DNA from: Serripes groenlandicus
Lineage: Eukaryota > Mollusca > Bivalvia > Cardiida > Cardiidae
Assembly: GCA_031761405.1 (NCBI GenBank)
Contig: JASEVX010000008.1
Location: forward strand, 74,754,014-74,818,013
Reading direction: 5' to 3'
Length of the DNA stretch: 64,000 nt
In this document: piece after piece, positions 54,372 through 64,000 of the stretch
Layout: every line of letters begins with the position of its first letter
Position numbering within the stretch: the first letter of the stretch is position 1
Translations under genes and position numbers: made by a program
The notes under the pieces: generated by a model
What the model was told of the DNA's origin: nothing
What the model saw: the letters and a program-made list of their open reading frames with translations, nothing else
The model's database searches: none

Positions 54372-54563
54372 TTTGTTTGTTTTATTGGGGTTTTACACAT
54401 TATTTCAGTTAAATCACGGCGACAGTTCACTTATTCATGATCCCTGGGTAAACAAACCAGTACTAGGCTAACAAAAATGATCGTAGTGCCGCGACTGGGG
54501 ATTGAACCCAGGACATCCGGTTTCAAATCCCCGACGCTAACCACTCGACCACAGCGGATTCCT
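54372..54563 (-). mobile_element. SINE-gamma, minus strand
   Basis: 13-bp target duplication ACCATGTAAATAA (54359-54371 and 54564-54576). On the minus strand: GGAATCCGCTGTGGTCGAGTGG head, GGTTCAATCCCC B box, ATTTAACTGAAATAATG 3' domain. Confidence 0.9.
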
Positions 54564-54576
54564 ACCATGTAAATAA

Positions 54577-55012
54577 ATGAGATAGAGAAGCGGTCATGAC
54601 ATCTAGTGTTCCGATTATATAATAACCATTTTGATAGCAGAACTGCCATTGGTTGTATCGTGTGATTTTATTGAACGAAAAAGGGAGCACCTGCTCATGA
54701 ACATTTCAACTTCACTTCAGGTCAATTTGAGACCTTTTATGCGGTACTGTCAGATCCAATAAAAGCACAGCGAATTTGTTGTTTGTGAGAAAGGTTTAAA
54801 GGATATTGAAAGATTATTCTATTAAAAGACACGTCTCAATAAGAGGCTGACTTCAGGACTGCTCAACATTTCTATGCTGATGCTCATTTCAATACCATTT
54901 CACTGAAAAAGTGCCCCTGTAACAGGGAACCACTCAATTAGAATTGCAGTCATAGTCAGATCTGGCTTGAAATGTTAGAGCCGACTAAATGGGTCTGAAT
55001 GATTGAGTCTAT
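54577..55012. other. Unique sequence with one T1 stub
   Basis: GCGAATTTGTTGTTTGTGAGAAAGG-TTTAA (about 54770-54800) is a T1 right end. Otherwise I see no gene or repeat. Confidence 0.4.
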
Positions 55013-55865
55013 CTAAACCAGTGAGAGGGTATATGTCCATCTGGCCGAGTGAGAGGTTAAATGTCCATCTGGCCGAGTGAAAGGGTATATGTCCATCTGA
55101 ATGAGTGAGAGGGTAAATGTCCATCTGGCCGAGTGAAAGGGTAAATGTTCATCTAAATGAGTGAGAGGGTAAATGTCGATCTGAATGAGTGAGAGGGTAA
55201 ATGTCCATCTGGCCGAGTAAAAGGGTAAATGTCGATCTGAATGAGTGAGAGGGTAAATGTCCATGAGGCCAAATGAGAGGGTAAATGTCTATCTGGCCAA
55301 GTGAAAGGGTTAATGTCCATCTGGCCGAGTGAGAGGGTAAATGTCCATCTGGCTGAGTGAGAGGGTAAATGTCCATCTGGCTGAGTGAAAGGGTACATGT
55401 CCATGTGGCCAAATGAGAGGTTAAATGTCCATCTGAATGAGTGAGAGGGTAAATATCCATCTGAACGAGTGAAAGGGTAAATATCCATCTGAATGAGTGA
55501 AAGGGTAAATGTCCATCTGAATGAGTGAAAGGGTAAATGTCCATCTGAATGAGTGAAAGGGTAAATGTCCATCTGAACAAGTGAAAAGGTAAATATCCAT
55601 CTGAACGAGTGAAAGGGTAAAATGTTCATCTGAATGAGTGAAAGGGTATATGTCCATCTGAACAAGTGAGAGGGTAAATATCCATCTGAACGAGTGAAAG
55701 GGTAAATGTCCATCTGAATGAATGAGAGGGTAAATGTCCATCTGAATGAATGAGAGGGTAAATGTTCATCTGAATGAATGAGAGGGTTAATGTCCATCTG
55801 AGTGAGTGAGAGTTAATGTCCATCTGAACGAGTGAAAGGATAAATGTCCATCTGGTCAAGTGAGA
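55013..55865. repeat. Minisatellite, 28-bp unit, about 30 copies
   Basis: Unit ATCTGAATGAGTGAGAGGGT-AAATGTCC, with variants CTGGCCGAG and CTGAACGAG that cluster in different halves of the array. No stop codon occurs in any minus-strand frame of the unit, and 28 is not a multiple of 3. Long overlapping open frames (to 214 codons) therefore arise by chance, with an 84-bp coding period. Confidence 0.95.
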
Positions 55866-56755
55866 GGATAATCAAATGTTGTGTTGAATCCAGATGTGAA
55901 AATTTATTTCTCCTTGTTGGCAGTTAGAATCGTCATTTTTCACCAAATAAACAATACTTCTACCATTAAATTAAAACAGGTGGAGTGTTGCCAGTCTATA
56001 TTATAGTGTGTAGCTGAATGGGTCGACTTACAGTCTGTTATACACTATTGATTACAGGCGTTCATGTATTTGCATGGAGTAAAAACCCTTGTGTGTGTAT
56101 AGTTTAGATTGCGCTGTTAGGCAAGGACTTCTGCAATCAGGTTGGGGCTGTGTTTTTTTTTTACGCGTGGTGTTAGTGCTTTTGGGACGGATTTTTTGCC
56201 CATTTAGAGCCCGCAAAAAGTGTTGACAGTGGTAGATACTTGTTACGCAGTGTTGGAAATAATAGTTTTCAGTGTTTTTGGTTCGAAATTCGTGGATTTT
56301 AAAGCGGATTTTACAGTGGAATTTGCAGTGAATAATTATTGTGTACACAAGTTCATTTGGATTTTTTTTTACGTGGAGTAAAAAAAAAAAATTCTCTCAA
56401 CCCGATCCTGCGAAACGTTGACCTCTGCTTTTTTCAGTGGCGTTGACCGGTCAGTACACTTGCTTTAAAGTTCTAATATGAAACCATTTATACCTGATAG
56501 TGTAAGAATCGTCTGTAGACATGTTATTTACAAGAATCGTCTGCTCGTAGAAATATCTCTGTGGGGAAAAAAAAAACGCCGTGACGTTTGAAAAATCGGC
56601 AGCGTAACTTTTTTTAATACGGATTGGTTGTTTTAAAACATTCTTGGAAAAGGAGCAATCCTGTTGCAATATTGTTTCAAAAGTCTGTCTGTCTGTCTTG
56701 GCCAGGGTTATTAAACTATCTAGTACGTTATCTTTATTAAAACCTGCACAATCGT
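55866..56755. other. Longest mostly unique stretch, no gene seen
   Basis: AT- and TG-rich DNA with poly-T and poly-A tracts and a (TG)n run at 56758-56775. A weak T1-like trace lies near 56600-56700. No splice-bounded frame convinced me. Confidence 0.4.
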
Positions 56756-56822
56756 AGTTGTGTGTGTGTGTGTGTAATTTAATGCCTGGGCTACTAGATG
56801 TGTTTTCATTTGAGATTTATAC

Positions 56823-57048
56823 GGAATCCGCTGTGGTCGAGTGGTTAGCGTCGGGGATTTCGAAACCGGGTGTCCCGGGTTCGATCCCCAGTCGCGGCAC
56901 TACGGTCATGGTGGAGTGCCCTTGGGCAAGGCACATTTTCTAGCCTAGTACTTGTTCGTTTACCCAGGGATCATGAATAAGTGAACTGTCGCCTTGATAT
57001 AACTGAAATATTGTTGAAAGCGGCGTAAAACCCCAATAAATAAATAAA
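56823..57048 (+). mobile_element. SINE-gamma, full length
   Basis: Head GTGGTCGAGTGGTTAGCG, B box GGTTCGATCCCC, 3' domain TATAACTGAAATATTGTTG, AGCGGCGTAAAACCCC and (AATA)n. Target duplication TTGAGATTTATAC / TTGAGATTTACAC (56810-56822, 57049-57061). Confidence 0.95.
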
Positions 57049-57255
57049 TTGAGATTTACACAAATGCATAGAATTATATCTAGTTTATAGATCCTGGATC
57101 CCCACCTCATATGATTTTTGTAATTGGAAAAAATTGAGTCTGTGCATGACTAAAAATACAAGTTGGTTATGTATTGCAAACAGTGTAGATCCAGAGACTG
57201 CCCGTGCATCCTCACATTCTGATCCTGGTTATACTGTTTTCATAGTACTTGCATA

Positions 57256-57488
57256 TTAACCCTTTCCCTCATATATACGCTTTCTGATGCCTCTGTAGCA
57301 GATGGCTTTCTGAAAACATAGAGACAAAAGAAGAAATTGCTCAAAACGAGCAATTTCTCCTTTTGGCACAATGTTTTCCACTTTTAGTCATAGGTTAATA
57401 TCTATTCAATTAAAGAGATTTTCCATTTTTGGACAGAATATGTTCAAAGTCGTCTGCTACAGAATTGTCGTATGAGGGAAAGTGTTAA
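57256..57488 (+). mobile_element. T1 MITE
   Basis: Complete, with a spacer insertion AATATC. TTAA on both sides. A diverged T1 follows (57515-57763; ACAAACAACAAATCTGCAGC to GTAGGAAAGGG). Confidence 0.9.
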
Positions 57489-57819
57489 TACTTGTTGGAA
57501 GCTCCAGTTATTGGTAACCCTATCCTACAAACAACAAATCTGCAGCAGATGACTTTATTGAAATCAATAAATCATGCAGGCAAAAAGTATGGAAAAGTTC
57601 TAGAAATGAAAGTACTATTTACTAAATAGAGTTGAAAACATTGAGGCACATAGAGAATTTGCTCATTATGAGCAAGTTTACCATTTGCCACAATGTTTTG
57701 GAAAGATGTCCACTGCAGAGGTATCAGAAAGGGTAATGTATGTTGCTTGTAGGAAAGGGTTAGCTAGCTAGTAGTGTTGATTCAAATAAGACAGAAAGCA
57801 GATCTGAAGCTACCTCTGT

Positions 57820-58046
57820 TTAACCCTTTCCCTCATATAGACGCTTTCTGACGCCTCTGCAGCAGAAGACGTTTTGAAAACAGTGACAAAAGAAGAAATT
57901 GCTCAAACGAGCAATTTCTCCTTTTAACACAATGTTTTCCACTTTTAGTCATAGGTTATCCATTCAATTAAAGAGATGTTCTATTTTTTGACAAAATATG
58001 TTCAACGTTGTGTGCTGCAGAATTGTCGTATGAGGGAAAGGGTTAA
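57820..58046 (+). mobile_element. T1 MITE
   Basis: Complete; hairpin tip CTCAAACGAG. A T1 right-end stub follows (58060-58125). Confidence 0.9.
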
Positions 58047-58132
58047 AAGAAATTTGCCATATTTTTTCTTGGATTATTTCAAAGTCGTCTGCTGCAGATT
58101 TGTTGTTGTATGTGAATTAATAAGGAATACAG

Positions 58133-58360
58133 TTAACGCTTTCCCTCATACGACAATTCTGCAGCAGACGACTGAACTTATTTTGTCAAAACATAGAAAA
58201 TCTCCATAGTTGAATGGATAACCTATGACAAAAAGTAGAAAACATTGTGGCAAAAGGAGAAATTGCACGTTTTGTGCAATTTCTTCATTTGTCACTATGT
58301 TTTCAAAAAGCCGTCTGCTGCAGAGGCGTCATAAAGCGTCTACATGAGGGAAAGGGTTAA
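58133..58360 (-). mobile_element. T1 MITE
   Basis: Left TTAACGCTTTCCC carries a changed third base of the CCC terminus; right TTAA. Confidence 0.9.
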
Positions 58361-58617
58361 GGTGAATAATAATGATTGTCTAATCTTTTTCATAATGTTT
58401 AATCTTGGAAAAGGGTGAAAACTTCCTCTCGATGGCTGATATATATATATACTGATGTAGTACTGAACTGAGTCACTGCGTACTCGACTGGAGTGTGTTC
58501 GGAGGTTCTAGTGTTGTAATAGTTTTATCTGGATCTCACAGGAATCAAACTAAGGACCTTCGGATCAAAAGGCAGGATTTCCACCCACTAAGCCATTACT
58601 TGTCCTTATATTTCCCT

Positions 58618-58977
58618 TTAACCATGTATACAAAACAAATCTGAAGCGGACGACTTCGAAAACATACACGAAAATAATTCTCTCAACCTATTACTTCACA
58701 TGACTCTTCATAAGTCGTCAGCTTTACAATCTCACCAATCTGAGCAATTTCACCTTTTATTGCATTTTTCAAAAGTCATCTGCAACATCAGGAGTCAAAT
58801 GTCGTCTATGTGAAGTAATGGGTTAAACATAAATGAAAGTAGATCTACAGAGTTGCAAACATGGTGACAAAAGGAGAAATTGCTTGTTTTGAGCAATTTC
58901 TATTTTTGTCGCCATGGTTTCAAAAAGCCATCTGCTGCAGAGGCGTCAGAAAGCGTCTACATGAGAGAAGGTTATTA
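58618..58977 (-). mobile_element. T1 MITE with a T2 MITE nested inside
   Basis: Left part 58618-58682 (TTAACCATGTATACAAAACAAATC) and right part 58827-58977 (ACATGGTGACAAAAGGAG...ATGAGAGAAGG) flank the T2 copy. Confidence 0.75.
58683..58826. mobile_element. T2 MITE, deletion derivative
   Basis: CCTATTACTTCACATG and TGTGAAGTAATGGG ends (144 bp); left TCAA, right TTAA. It has lost most of one hairpin arm. Confidence 0.85.
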
Positions 58978-59054
58978 CATCTTTACCCCCTTTCCCCCCC
59001 CCCCACCAAAAAACTTCTGGTGTGGTAGGTTGCAGGAAGAAACCCAGGCCTGGC

Positions 59055-59260
59055 TTAACCCTTTCCCTCATATAGACGATTTCTGACGCCTCTGCAGCAG
59101 ACAGCTTTTTGAAAACATAGCGACAAAAGAAGAAATTGCTCAATTTCTCTTTTTGTCACAATGTTTTCCACTTTTAGTCTTAGGTATTTTCCATATTTTG
59201 ACAAAATATGTTCAAAGTCGTCTGCTGCAGAATTGTCATATGAGGGAATGATTCGGTTAA
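59055..59260 (+). mobile_element. T1 MITE
   Basis: Hairpin tip and spacer partly deleted (GAAATTGCTCAATTTCTC). Right end GAGGGAATGATTCGG-TTAA has a 5-bp insert. Confidence 0.85.
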
Positions 59261-59430
59261 TTTACCCTGGGAATACTTGTGATATATATAACTGAAGAAT
59301 TGTTGAAAGTGACCTAAAAACTATGTATACAAATTAACGCTTTTCAGTACAATTCAGGCCCAGGGAATACCTGTTGAATTGCCCCACTTGGTTCCTGTTT
59401 TCATAGTGAAGATCTTTTGAATTATCCAAT

Positions 59431-59664
59431 TTAACCCTTTCCCTCATACGACTATTCTGCAGCAGACAACTTTGAACATAATTTGTCAAAACATAGAAAC
59501 GAAATCTCCATAATTGAATGGATAACCTATGAGAAAAAGTGGAAAACATTGTGGCAAAAGGAGAAATTGCACGTTCTGTGAAATTTCTTCTTTTGTCACT
59601 ATGTTTTCAAAAAGCCGTCTGCTGCAGAGGCGTTAGAAAGCGTTTATATGACGGAAAGGGTTAA
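59431..59664 (-). mobile_element. T1 MITE
   Basis: Complete; CAC hairpin subfamily with CTGTGAAATTTC in the right arm. It is followed back to back by a diverged T1 (59661-59924; CCTTTTCCCACTCG to AGTGGGAAAGG). Confidence 0.9.
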
Positions 59665-60197
59665 CCTTTTCCCACTCGTAAAATTGATGATTTTGACACT
59701 TCAGATTCTGCAGCAGTTAACTTTTATACAAGACATTTTGGCAAGGGGAGAAATTGCTCATAATGGTGAGCAACTTTTTCTTTTTGTACAATGTTTTATC
59801 GTCTTTTCATTAATGATACTTTGATATTATATCATTTTGTTAATATATAAATAGAGAGTGTCCAAGTACTGCCTTCATGTTTTTAAAGGGGTGTGCTGCA
59901 AACTTGTTATAAGTGGGAAAGGTTTAGTTCATGGGCTGAAACCGGTCTGTTTTGTATTAACAAATTACCTGATTTAGATTACATCAAAATGAAACCCAAT
60001 TTGAAACATTGAGTTAAATAAATTGAAAATCTGGACAAAATGAAAAAATGATTTCTTTCGAACATTTTTTAGTAAAAACATTGTGGACAATTTTTTTTTT
60101 TTTTTTAATACCATTAATTTCTGCATTGTTCATTTCCTTTTTCAAAGATCTTCTGCAGATCTAAGCATCAAATGCAAATTTGTATAAGGGAAGTAGT

Positions 60198-60428
60198 TTA
60201 ACCCTTTCCCAGCAGACGACTTGGGAACATATTTTGTCGAAAAATGGAAAATCTCTATAATTGAATGGATAAACCTATGACTAACAGTTGAAAACATTGT
60301 GGCAAAAGGAGAAATTGCACGTTTTGTGCAATTTCTTCTTTTCAAGATTAGTGTAACAGTTACTATGTATTCAAAAAGCCGTCTGCTGCAGAGGTGTCAG
60401 AAAGCATTTATATGAGGGAAAGGGTTAA
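60198..60428 (-). mobile_element. T1 MITE
   Basis: The left inner segment ATACGACAATTCTGC is deleted; AAGATTAGTGTAACAG is inserted in the right arm. Confidence 0.85.
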
Positions 60429-60527
60429 CAACTCTGGTTTTGACAAAATGTGCCTGGCTGTTATATACAAGATAGTACCATCAAGATTTCATGTAATCTT
60501 CTTGAATGCCTTTATAAGTAAGCCAAC

Positions 60528-60778
60528 TTAACCCTTTCCCTCATACGACAATTCTGCAGCAGACGACTTCGAACATATTTTGTCGAAAAATGGAAAATCT
60601 CTATAATTGAATGGATAACCTATGACTAAAAGCTCATGATGAGCTTTTTTCCCTTTTGTCACAATGTTTTCAACTTTATTCAATAATAATACTTTCATCT
60701 GTTGAGATATTTCCCATTTTTGCTTCAATATTTTCAAAGTCGTCTGCTGCAGTTATTTTGTATGTGGGAAAGGGTTAA
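60528..60778 (-). mobile_element. Chimeric T1 MITE
   Basis: Left half of the common subfamily; the right half from GCTCATGATGAGC onward belongs to the GTATGTGGGAAAGGG subfamily, with TTAA at both ends. A recombinant element. Confidence 0.85.
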
Positions 60779-60844
60779 CTGTTTACAGGGTCCTAAATAA
60801 GGAGGTTAAAGTGAACTGGTTTTTTTTCATAAAATATAATCTTA

Positions 60845-61373
60845 TTAACCCTTTCCCTCATACGACAATTCTGCAGCAGACAACTTTGAATATAATTTGT
60901 TAAAAAGTAGAAAATCTCTTTTAAAATTGAATGGATAACCTATGACTGAAAGTGCAAAAAACCATTGTGGCAAAAGGAGAACTTCTTCTTTTGTCACTAT
61001 GTTTTTAAAACGTCGTCTTACTGCAGAAGCGTCAGAAAGCGTCTATATGAGGGAAAGCCGAGCCCCGGTAGCGACTTGAGCTGTCAATCCAGGGGTTGTG
61101 AGTTTGAATCCCGGGGCGGCCAACTTTCTTTCCGAGGATTGACAAAAGTCAATGCGACATGCTTTTGTCTTCCACCAATGAGCTAAGTCTATGTGGAAAA
61201 GTGGAAAAGCAGCCAGTTGCTTAGGAAGTTTGTTGTGTGGAGTACTGGTGTGAGAAAACCAGAAAATGCATGAGTAGGGGAACTGGCCGCCGTGATATAA
61301 CTGAGAAATTGTTAAAAAGAACGGCGTTAAACCCCAATCAATCAATCAATCACTATATGAGGGAAAGGGTTAA
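60845..61373 (-). mobile_element. T1 MITE interrupted at its right terminus by a SINE
   Basis: The SINE sits within the terminal TATGAGGGAAAGGG, so that terminus is present in part on both sides. Left hairpin arm shortened. Confidence 0.9.
61058..61352 (+). mobile_element. SINE-alpha, near full length
   Basis: Head with a small deletion in the A-box region (CCCCGGTAGCGACTTGAG), a TGGAAAAG duplication in the body and a CAATC tail. 15-bp target duplication CTATATGAGGGAAAG (61043-61057, 61353-61367). Confidence 0.95.
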
Positions 61374-61975
61374 ATAGTCAATAAAGCCCTATGTTGTTGG
61401 TGTTTGAAAAATGTGTCTGGATGAGATGATGCTTTTGAGTATCCACAGCATTGGTTGTTGAAGTCAGATAATGTTTTATTAAACTATTGATTTACTAGAG
61501 CCAGTGAAGCAAGGATTCCATTATGAAATTGAGTGAAATTGTGAAAGTAATCTCTTGGGGCAGAGTATTTAGACAAAGTGCTAAACACAGGATCGTTTCT
61601 GTCAATTTTTTCACTGCAAAGCCAAATAATCCAGCTGACCAGAAATTTGGTTGATGCGGTCAATTTGTCTGCTTGCTGCTTGCTGCTTTAGAATTAAAAC
61701 CCTGCGGTGAAGAAAAAAACAATCTGAAAATAAGGGAAATAACCAGAAATTAATGATGACAAGCATATAGATCTGAATACAAGATTAAAAGGTATTGTGG
61801 GAAAAGGAGAAATTGCTTGTTTTTTCATTGTGTTTTTTCTTGCAGTCGTTAAAAGTTGTCAGTATTGGGGAAAAGTTTATAATATTTATGTTGAAACAGG
61901 AAGCAAACTTCAAACAATTGTAAAAACCGCTTGTTAAGGCTTTTGTTTGGTTTCAAATTGATGACGCGGTAATTA
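61374..61975. other. Palindrome relic, then sequence without a gene
   Basis: AGCCCTATGTTGTTGGTGTTTG...GAGTATCCACAGCATTGG (about 61385-61460) is a decayed GTGGGTACTC element. The rest is unique or weakly T1-like. Confidence 0.5.
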
Positions 61976-62224
61976 ACTTTACTCTTTCCCACATACAACA
62001 AATCTGCAGCCGGCAACAAGTAGGCAACATATAGTAGAAAATGGTAGATTAGTTACAAGTACAGTAAGTAACACAGACAGTAATATTTTGTCTGAGCGTG
62101 AACAAAGTTATCAACTTCAACTCAAAAGTCAAGACAGCCCTAATGTATGGCTTTAACCCTTTCCCACCCCCCAGCAGACGTGTTTTGAGGCATATGCAGC
62201 AGAAGACTTTTGAAAACATAGTGA

Positions 62225-62458
62225 TTAACCCTTTCCCTCATATAACAATTCTGCAGCTGACGACTTTGAACATATTTTGTCAAAAAATAGGAAAACTCTA
62301 TAATTGAATGGATTTATAACCTATGATGACTAAAAGTGGAAAACGTTGTGGCAAAGGGAGAAATTGCTCGTTTTGAGCAATTTCTTCTTTAGTCACTATG
62401 TTTTCAAAAAGCCGTCTGCTGCAGAGGCGTCAGAAAGCGTCTATATGAGGGAAAGGGT
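62225..62458 (-). mobile_element. T1 MITE
   Basis: Left TTAA present; right end AAAGGG runs into TCCGAC, the start of another decayed T1. A 70-bp T1 left-end stub precedes it (62153-62223). Confidence 0.85.
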
Positions 62459-62901
62459 CCGACATACAATAAATCTGCAGCAGACAACTTTGAAAACATC
62501 CATATTAAAATTTATGTGAAACGGCTCTATAAAATAAAATGAAAGTATTATTGTTGACTAAAGTTGTAAGTATTGTGGCAAAGGGAGAATTAGAGTTGTC
62601 TACTTTGAAAATATATATCCAAGGCAATTGAGGCAAAAGAAAGAAAATATCTATATAAGGTATAAGTAATAAGTATAAATTTAAGGTAGAGTTGACAACA
62701 TTTTGACAACATTTTGGGAGACTGCGAAATGTCTCCAATATCCACAGTGTTTTTATGCGTTATCAGTTGCAGAGGTGCATAAAGCTGTCATTGTGATCAG
62801 ATATTAAAGTGCAACAACAGCTTCATCAGATGCAGAAGCACAAAAAGTAGTCTGTATTATCAGATAAAGAATCTTAACAGCTTCAGTTTGCAGTATGGTA
62901 A

Positions 62902-62904
<3 letters not shown>

Positions 62905-62938
<34 letters not shown>
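62905..62938. repeat. (TA)n microsatellite
   Basis: An almost uninterrupted TA run of about 30 bp directly left of the palindromic element. Confidence 0.95.
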
Positions 62939-62940
<2 letters not shown>

Positions 62941-62941
<1 letters not shown>

Positions 62942-63150
62942 CATCGGAGCTGAGGTCCAGATATAAAGGAGGCGTATGTATACAGCTCTTTTTCCCCTCA
63001 ATATCTCTCTAATTAATTATCTAACCAAACCCTATGATGTGGGTACTCAAAAGAATCGTCTGAATGAGACGATTCCTTTTGAGTACCCACAACATAGGGT
63101 TTTAATGTTAAATAAGGATTTAAGATCTAGAGCTTTGATCAGGGGTTAAG
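62941..63150. mobile_element. GTGGGTACTC palindromic element
   Basis: Palindrome 63028-63101 (AACCCTATGATGTGGGTACTC against GAGTACCCACAACATAGGGTT). Outer flanks GCTGAGGTCCAGATATAAAGG and AGATCTAGAGCTTTGATCAGG. Confidence 0.8.
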
Positions 63151-63330
63151 CTTGCATAAGGACCCGGCAGTAGCTTTTCCGGGGAATCACTAAATTCCAC
63201 GGAAAATCCCCGGAGTATTCGGACAACTTTCCAGGGATACTTTGGGATAATCTGACACTTTCCATGGAAAATCCAGTAAGCGTAAGAAGGGACAAATGCA
63301 TGAAGGGTCTACTAAGCGTTTAAGAGTTAA
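63151..63330. other. Unique sequence with short inverted repeats
   Basis: TTCCGGGGAAT and ATCCCCGGA (63176-63217) form a stem. TCCATGGAAAATCC repeats the theme nearby. Function unknown. Confidence 0.4.
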
Positions 63331-63749
63331 TAGCTAGATTTGTCAAAAAATAAAAAAAGGAGAAATTGCTTCTTTTGTCACTATGTTTTCAAAAAGCCGT
63401 TTGCTGCAGAGGCTTTGGAAAGGTTTTTTTTGTGTGAAAGGCTTAAACAACAGTAGAATTGTAGAAAACATTGATGAAAAGTAGAAATTGCTTGTCATGA
63501 GCTATTTCTGCTTTCCCAACAATGTTTTCAAGCAATTTGTGCCCAGATTTCCCCAATTTTGTTATCTAAAAATGTCTGCTGCAAGACGGAAAACATGACG
63601 AAATGCCTCTGCATGTTAGAACAGATAATGTTGACAATGTGATAAGAGATTGCGATAAAGTTATGTAAACTTTTTGCTTGTCCCTGGTTGTTTACTTACC
63701 TACTTACAGCAAATCTGCAGCAGACGACTTTGAAATTCACATGTATATA

Positions 63750-63945
63750 ATTATGCAGCAGACGGATTTTTGAAAACCTAGTGACAAAAGAAGAAATTGA
63801 GATAACCTATGACAAAAAGTGGAAAACATTGTGGCAAAAGGAGAAATTGCACGTTTTGTGCAATTTCTTCTTTTGCCACTATGTTTTCAAAGAGCCGTCT
63901 GCTGCAGAGGCATCGGAAAGCGTCTATATGAGGGAAATATTTAAT
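63750..63945 (-). mobile_element. T1 MITE, left part scrambled
   Basis: A '+' left end (GCAGCAGACGGATTTTTG...GAAGAAATTG) joins directly to the '-' body (GATAACCTATGAC...). The right end GAGGGAAATATTTAA is altered. Confidence 0.75.
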
Positions 63946-64000
63946 CTCACAAGTATAATCTTGATAGTATTTCACAAAGCACATAATAATTCAACTTTGT

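Larger units (their letters stand above)
49567..54480. repeat. Large duplicated block, version 2 (right of the gap)
   Basis: Second version of the 45169-49366 locus. From 49760 to about 51420 it differs from version 1 mostly by added single bases (for example GGTCGGGTAGCAACATGCGG against GGTCGGTAGCAACACAGG), which looks like uncorrected long-read sequence. Beyond 51420 the match is cleaner. Version-specific: T1 at 50864, HINE-like pair at 51459-53149, T1 at 53355. Confidence 0.9.

Noticed and set aside
55153..55797. A 214-codon minus-strand frame, the longest in the window
   Set aside because: It is read from a 28-bp minisatellite whose unit lacks minus-strand stops, and all three frames are open over long stretches. 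There is no codon-periodic constraint.

Overview
The window is non-coding, repeat-saturated DNA from an animal genome, most likely a bivalve mollusc. Two repeat types support this. One is tRNA-headed SINEs with a shared 3' domain and a CAATCAATC-type tail. The other is geneless elements opening with an AGCTCACCTGAGC-type hairpin and closing with GGGCCATCATGGCCCTCTTG. I know both as typical of bivalve genomes, but no database was searched and I do not name a species. No bacterial-type gene, no complete gene, no real tRNA or rRNA gene and no CRISPR was found. The one stretch I would defend as protein coding is a 225-nt exon at 27220-27444, in a narrow unique strip between two transposons.

Working labels used below. 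T1: the dominant element, a ~190-250 bp MITE flanked by TTAA, with CCCTTTCCCTCATA termini and a long central hairpin. Seventy-odd copies are listed, and by eye they make up a quarter to a third of the window; many stubs are unlisted. The TTAA duplication and CCC ends fit a piggyBac-type transposase. Strand '+' is used for copies opening with the ...TATAGACGCTTTCTGACG end, '-' for copies opening with ...ATACGACAATTCTGCAG. T2 (CCCATTACTTCACA ends) and T3 (CTCTTAGCACG ends) are smaller TTAA-flanked MITE families. T4 has AG(C/G)GACTGAA termini next to TTAA. SINE-alpha (head GGTAGCTCAGTCGGTAGCG, CAATC tail), SINE-beta (head GGTAGCTCAATTGGTAGCG, AAAC tail) and SINE-gamma (head GTGGTCGAGTGGTTAGCG) share their 3' domain. 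HINE-like means a geneless element with a 5' hairpin, often internal tandem repeats, a 3' hairpin and no clear target duplication, resembling Helentron-associated elements.

Layout. 1-3.7 kb: a foldback element with ~200 bp inverted arms and a 10-bp target duplication, then a 50-bp minisatellite. 3.7-15.7 kb: T1 copies, HINE-like elements and two other inverted-repeat elements. 15.7-18.1 kb: one SINE whose head and body appear to have become two minisatellites (68 bp and 35 bp). 18-24.5 kb: more T1, T2, SINEs and long palindromes. 24.5-27.2 kb: a second SINE body turned into a 59-bp array, then a ~1.1 kb tandem duplication carrying a T4 element rich in CACGTG boxes. 27.2 kb: the exon. 28-45 kb: nested T1, SINE and HINE-like insertions, many with readable target duplications. 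45.2-54.4 kb: two versions of one 4-5 kb locus on either side of a 200-N gap, probably two haplotypes retained by the assembler. Their differences give empty sites for several insertions. 55.0-55.9 kb: a 28-bp minisatellite that produces the longest open frame in the window. 57-64 kb: more T1 copies and SINEs.

The elements do not form a pathway. The biology here is the history of mobile elements: nesting order, target preference, hairpin arms that co-vary, repeated SINE truncation at one base, and minisatellites arising from SINE bodies.
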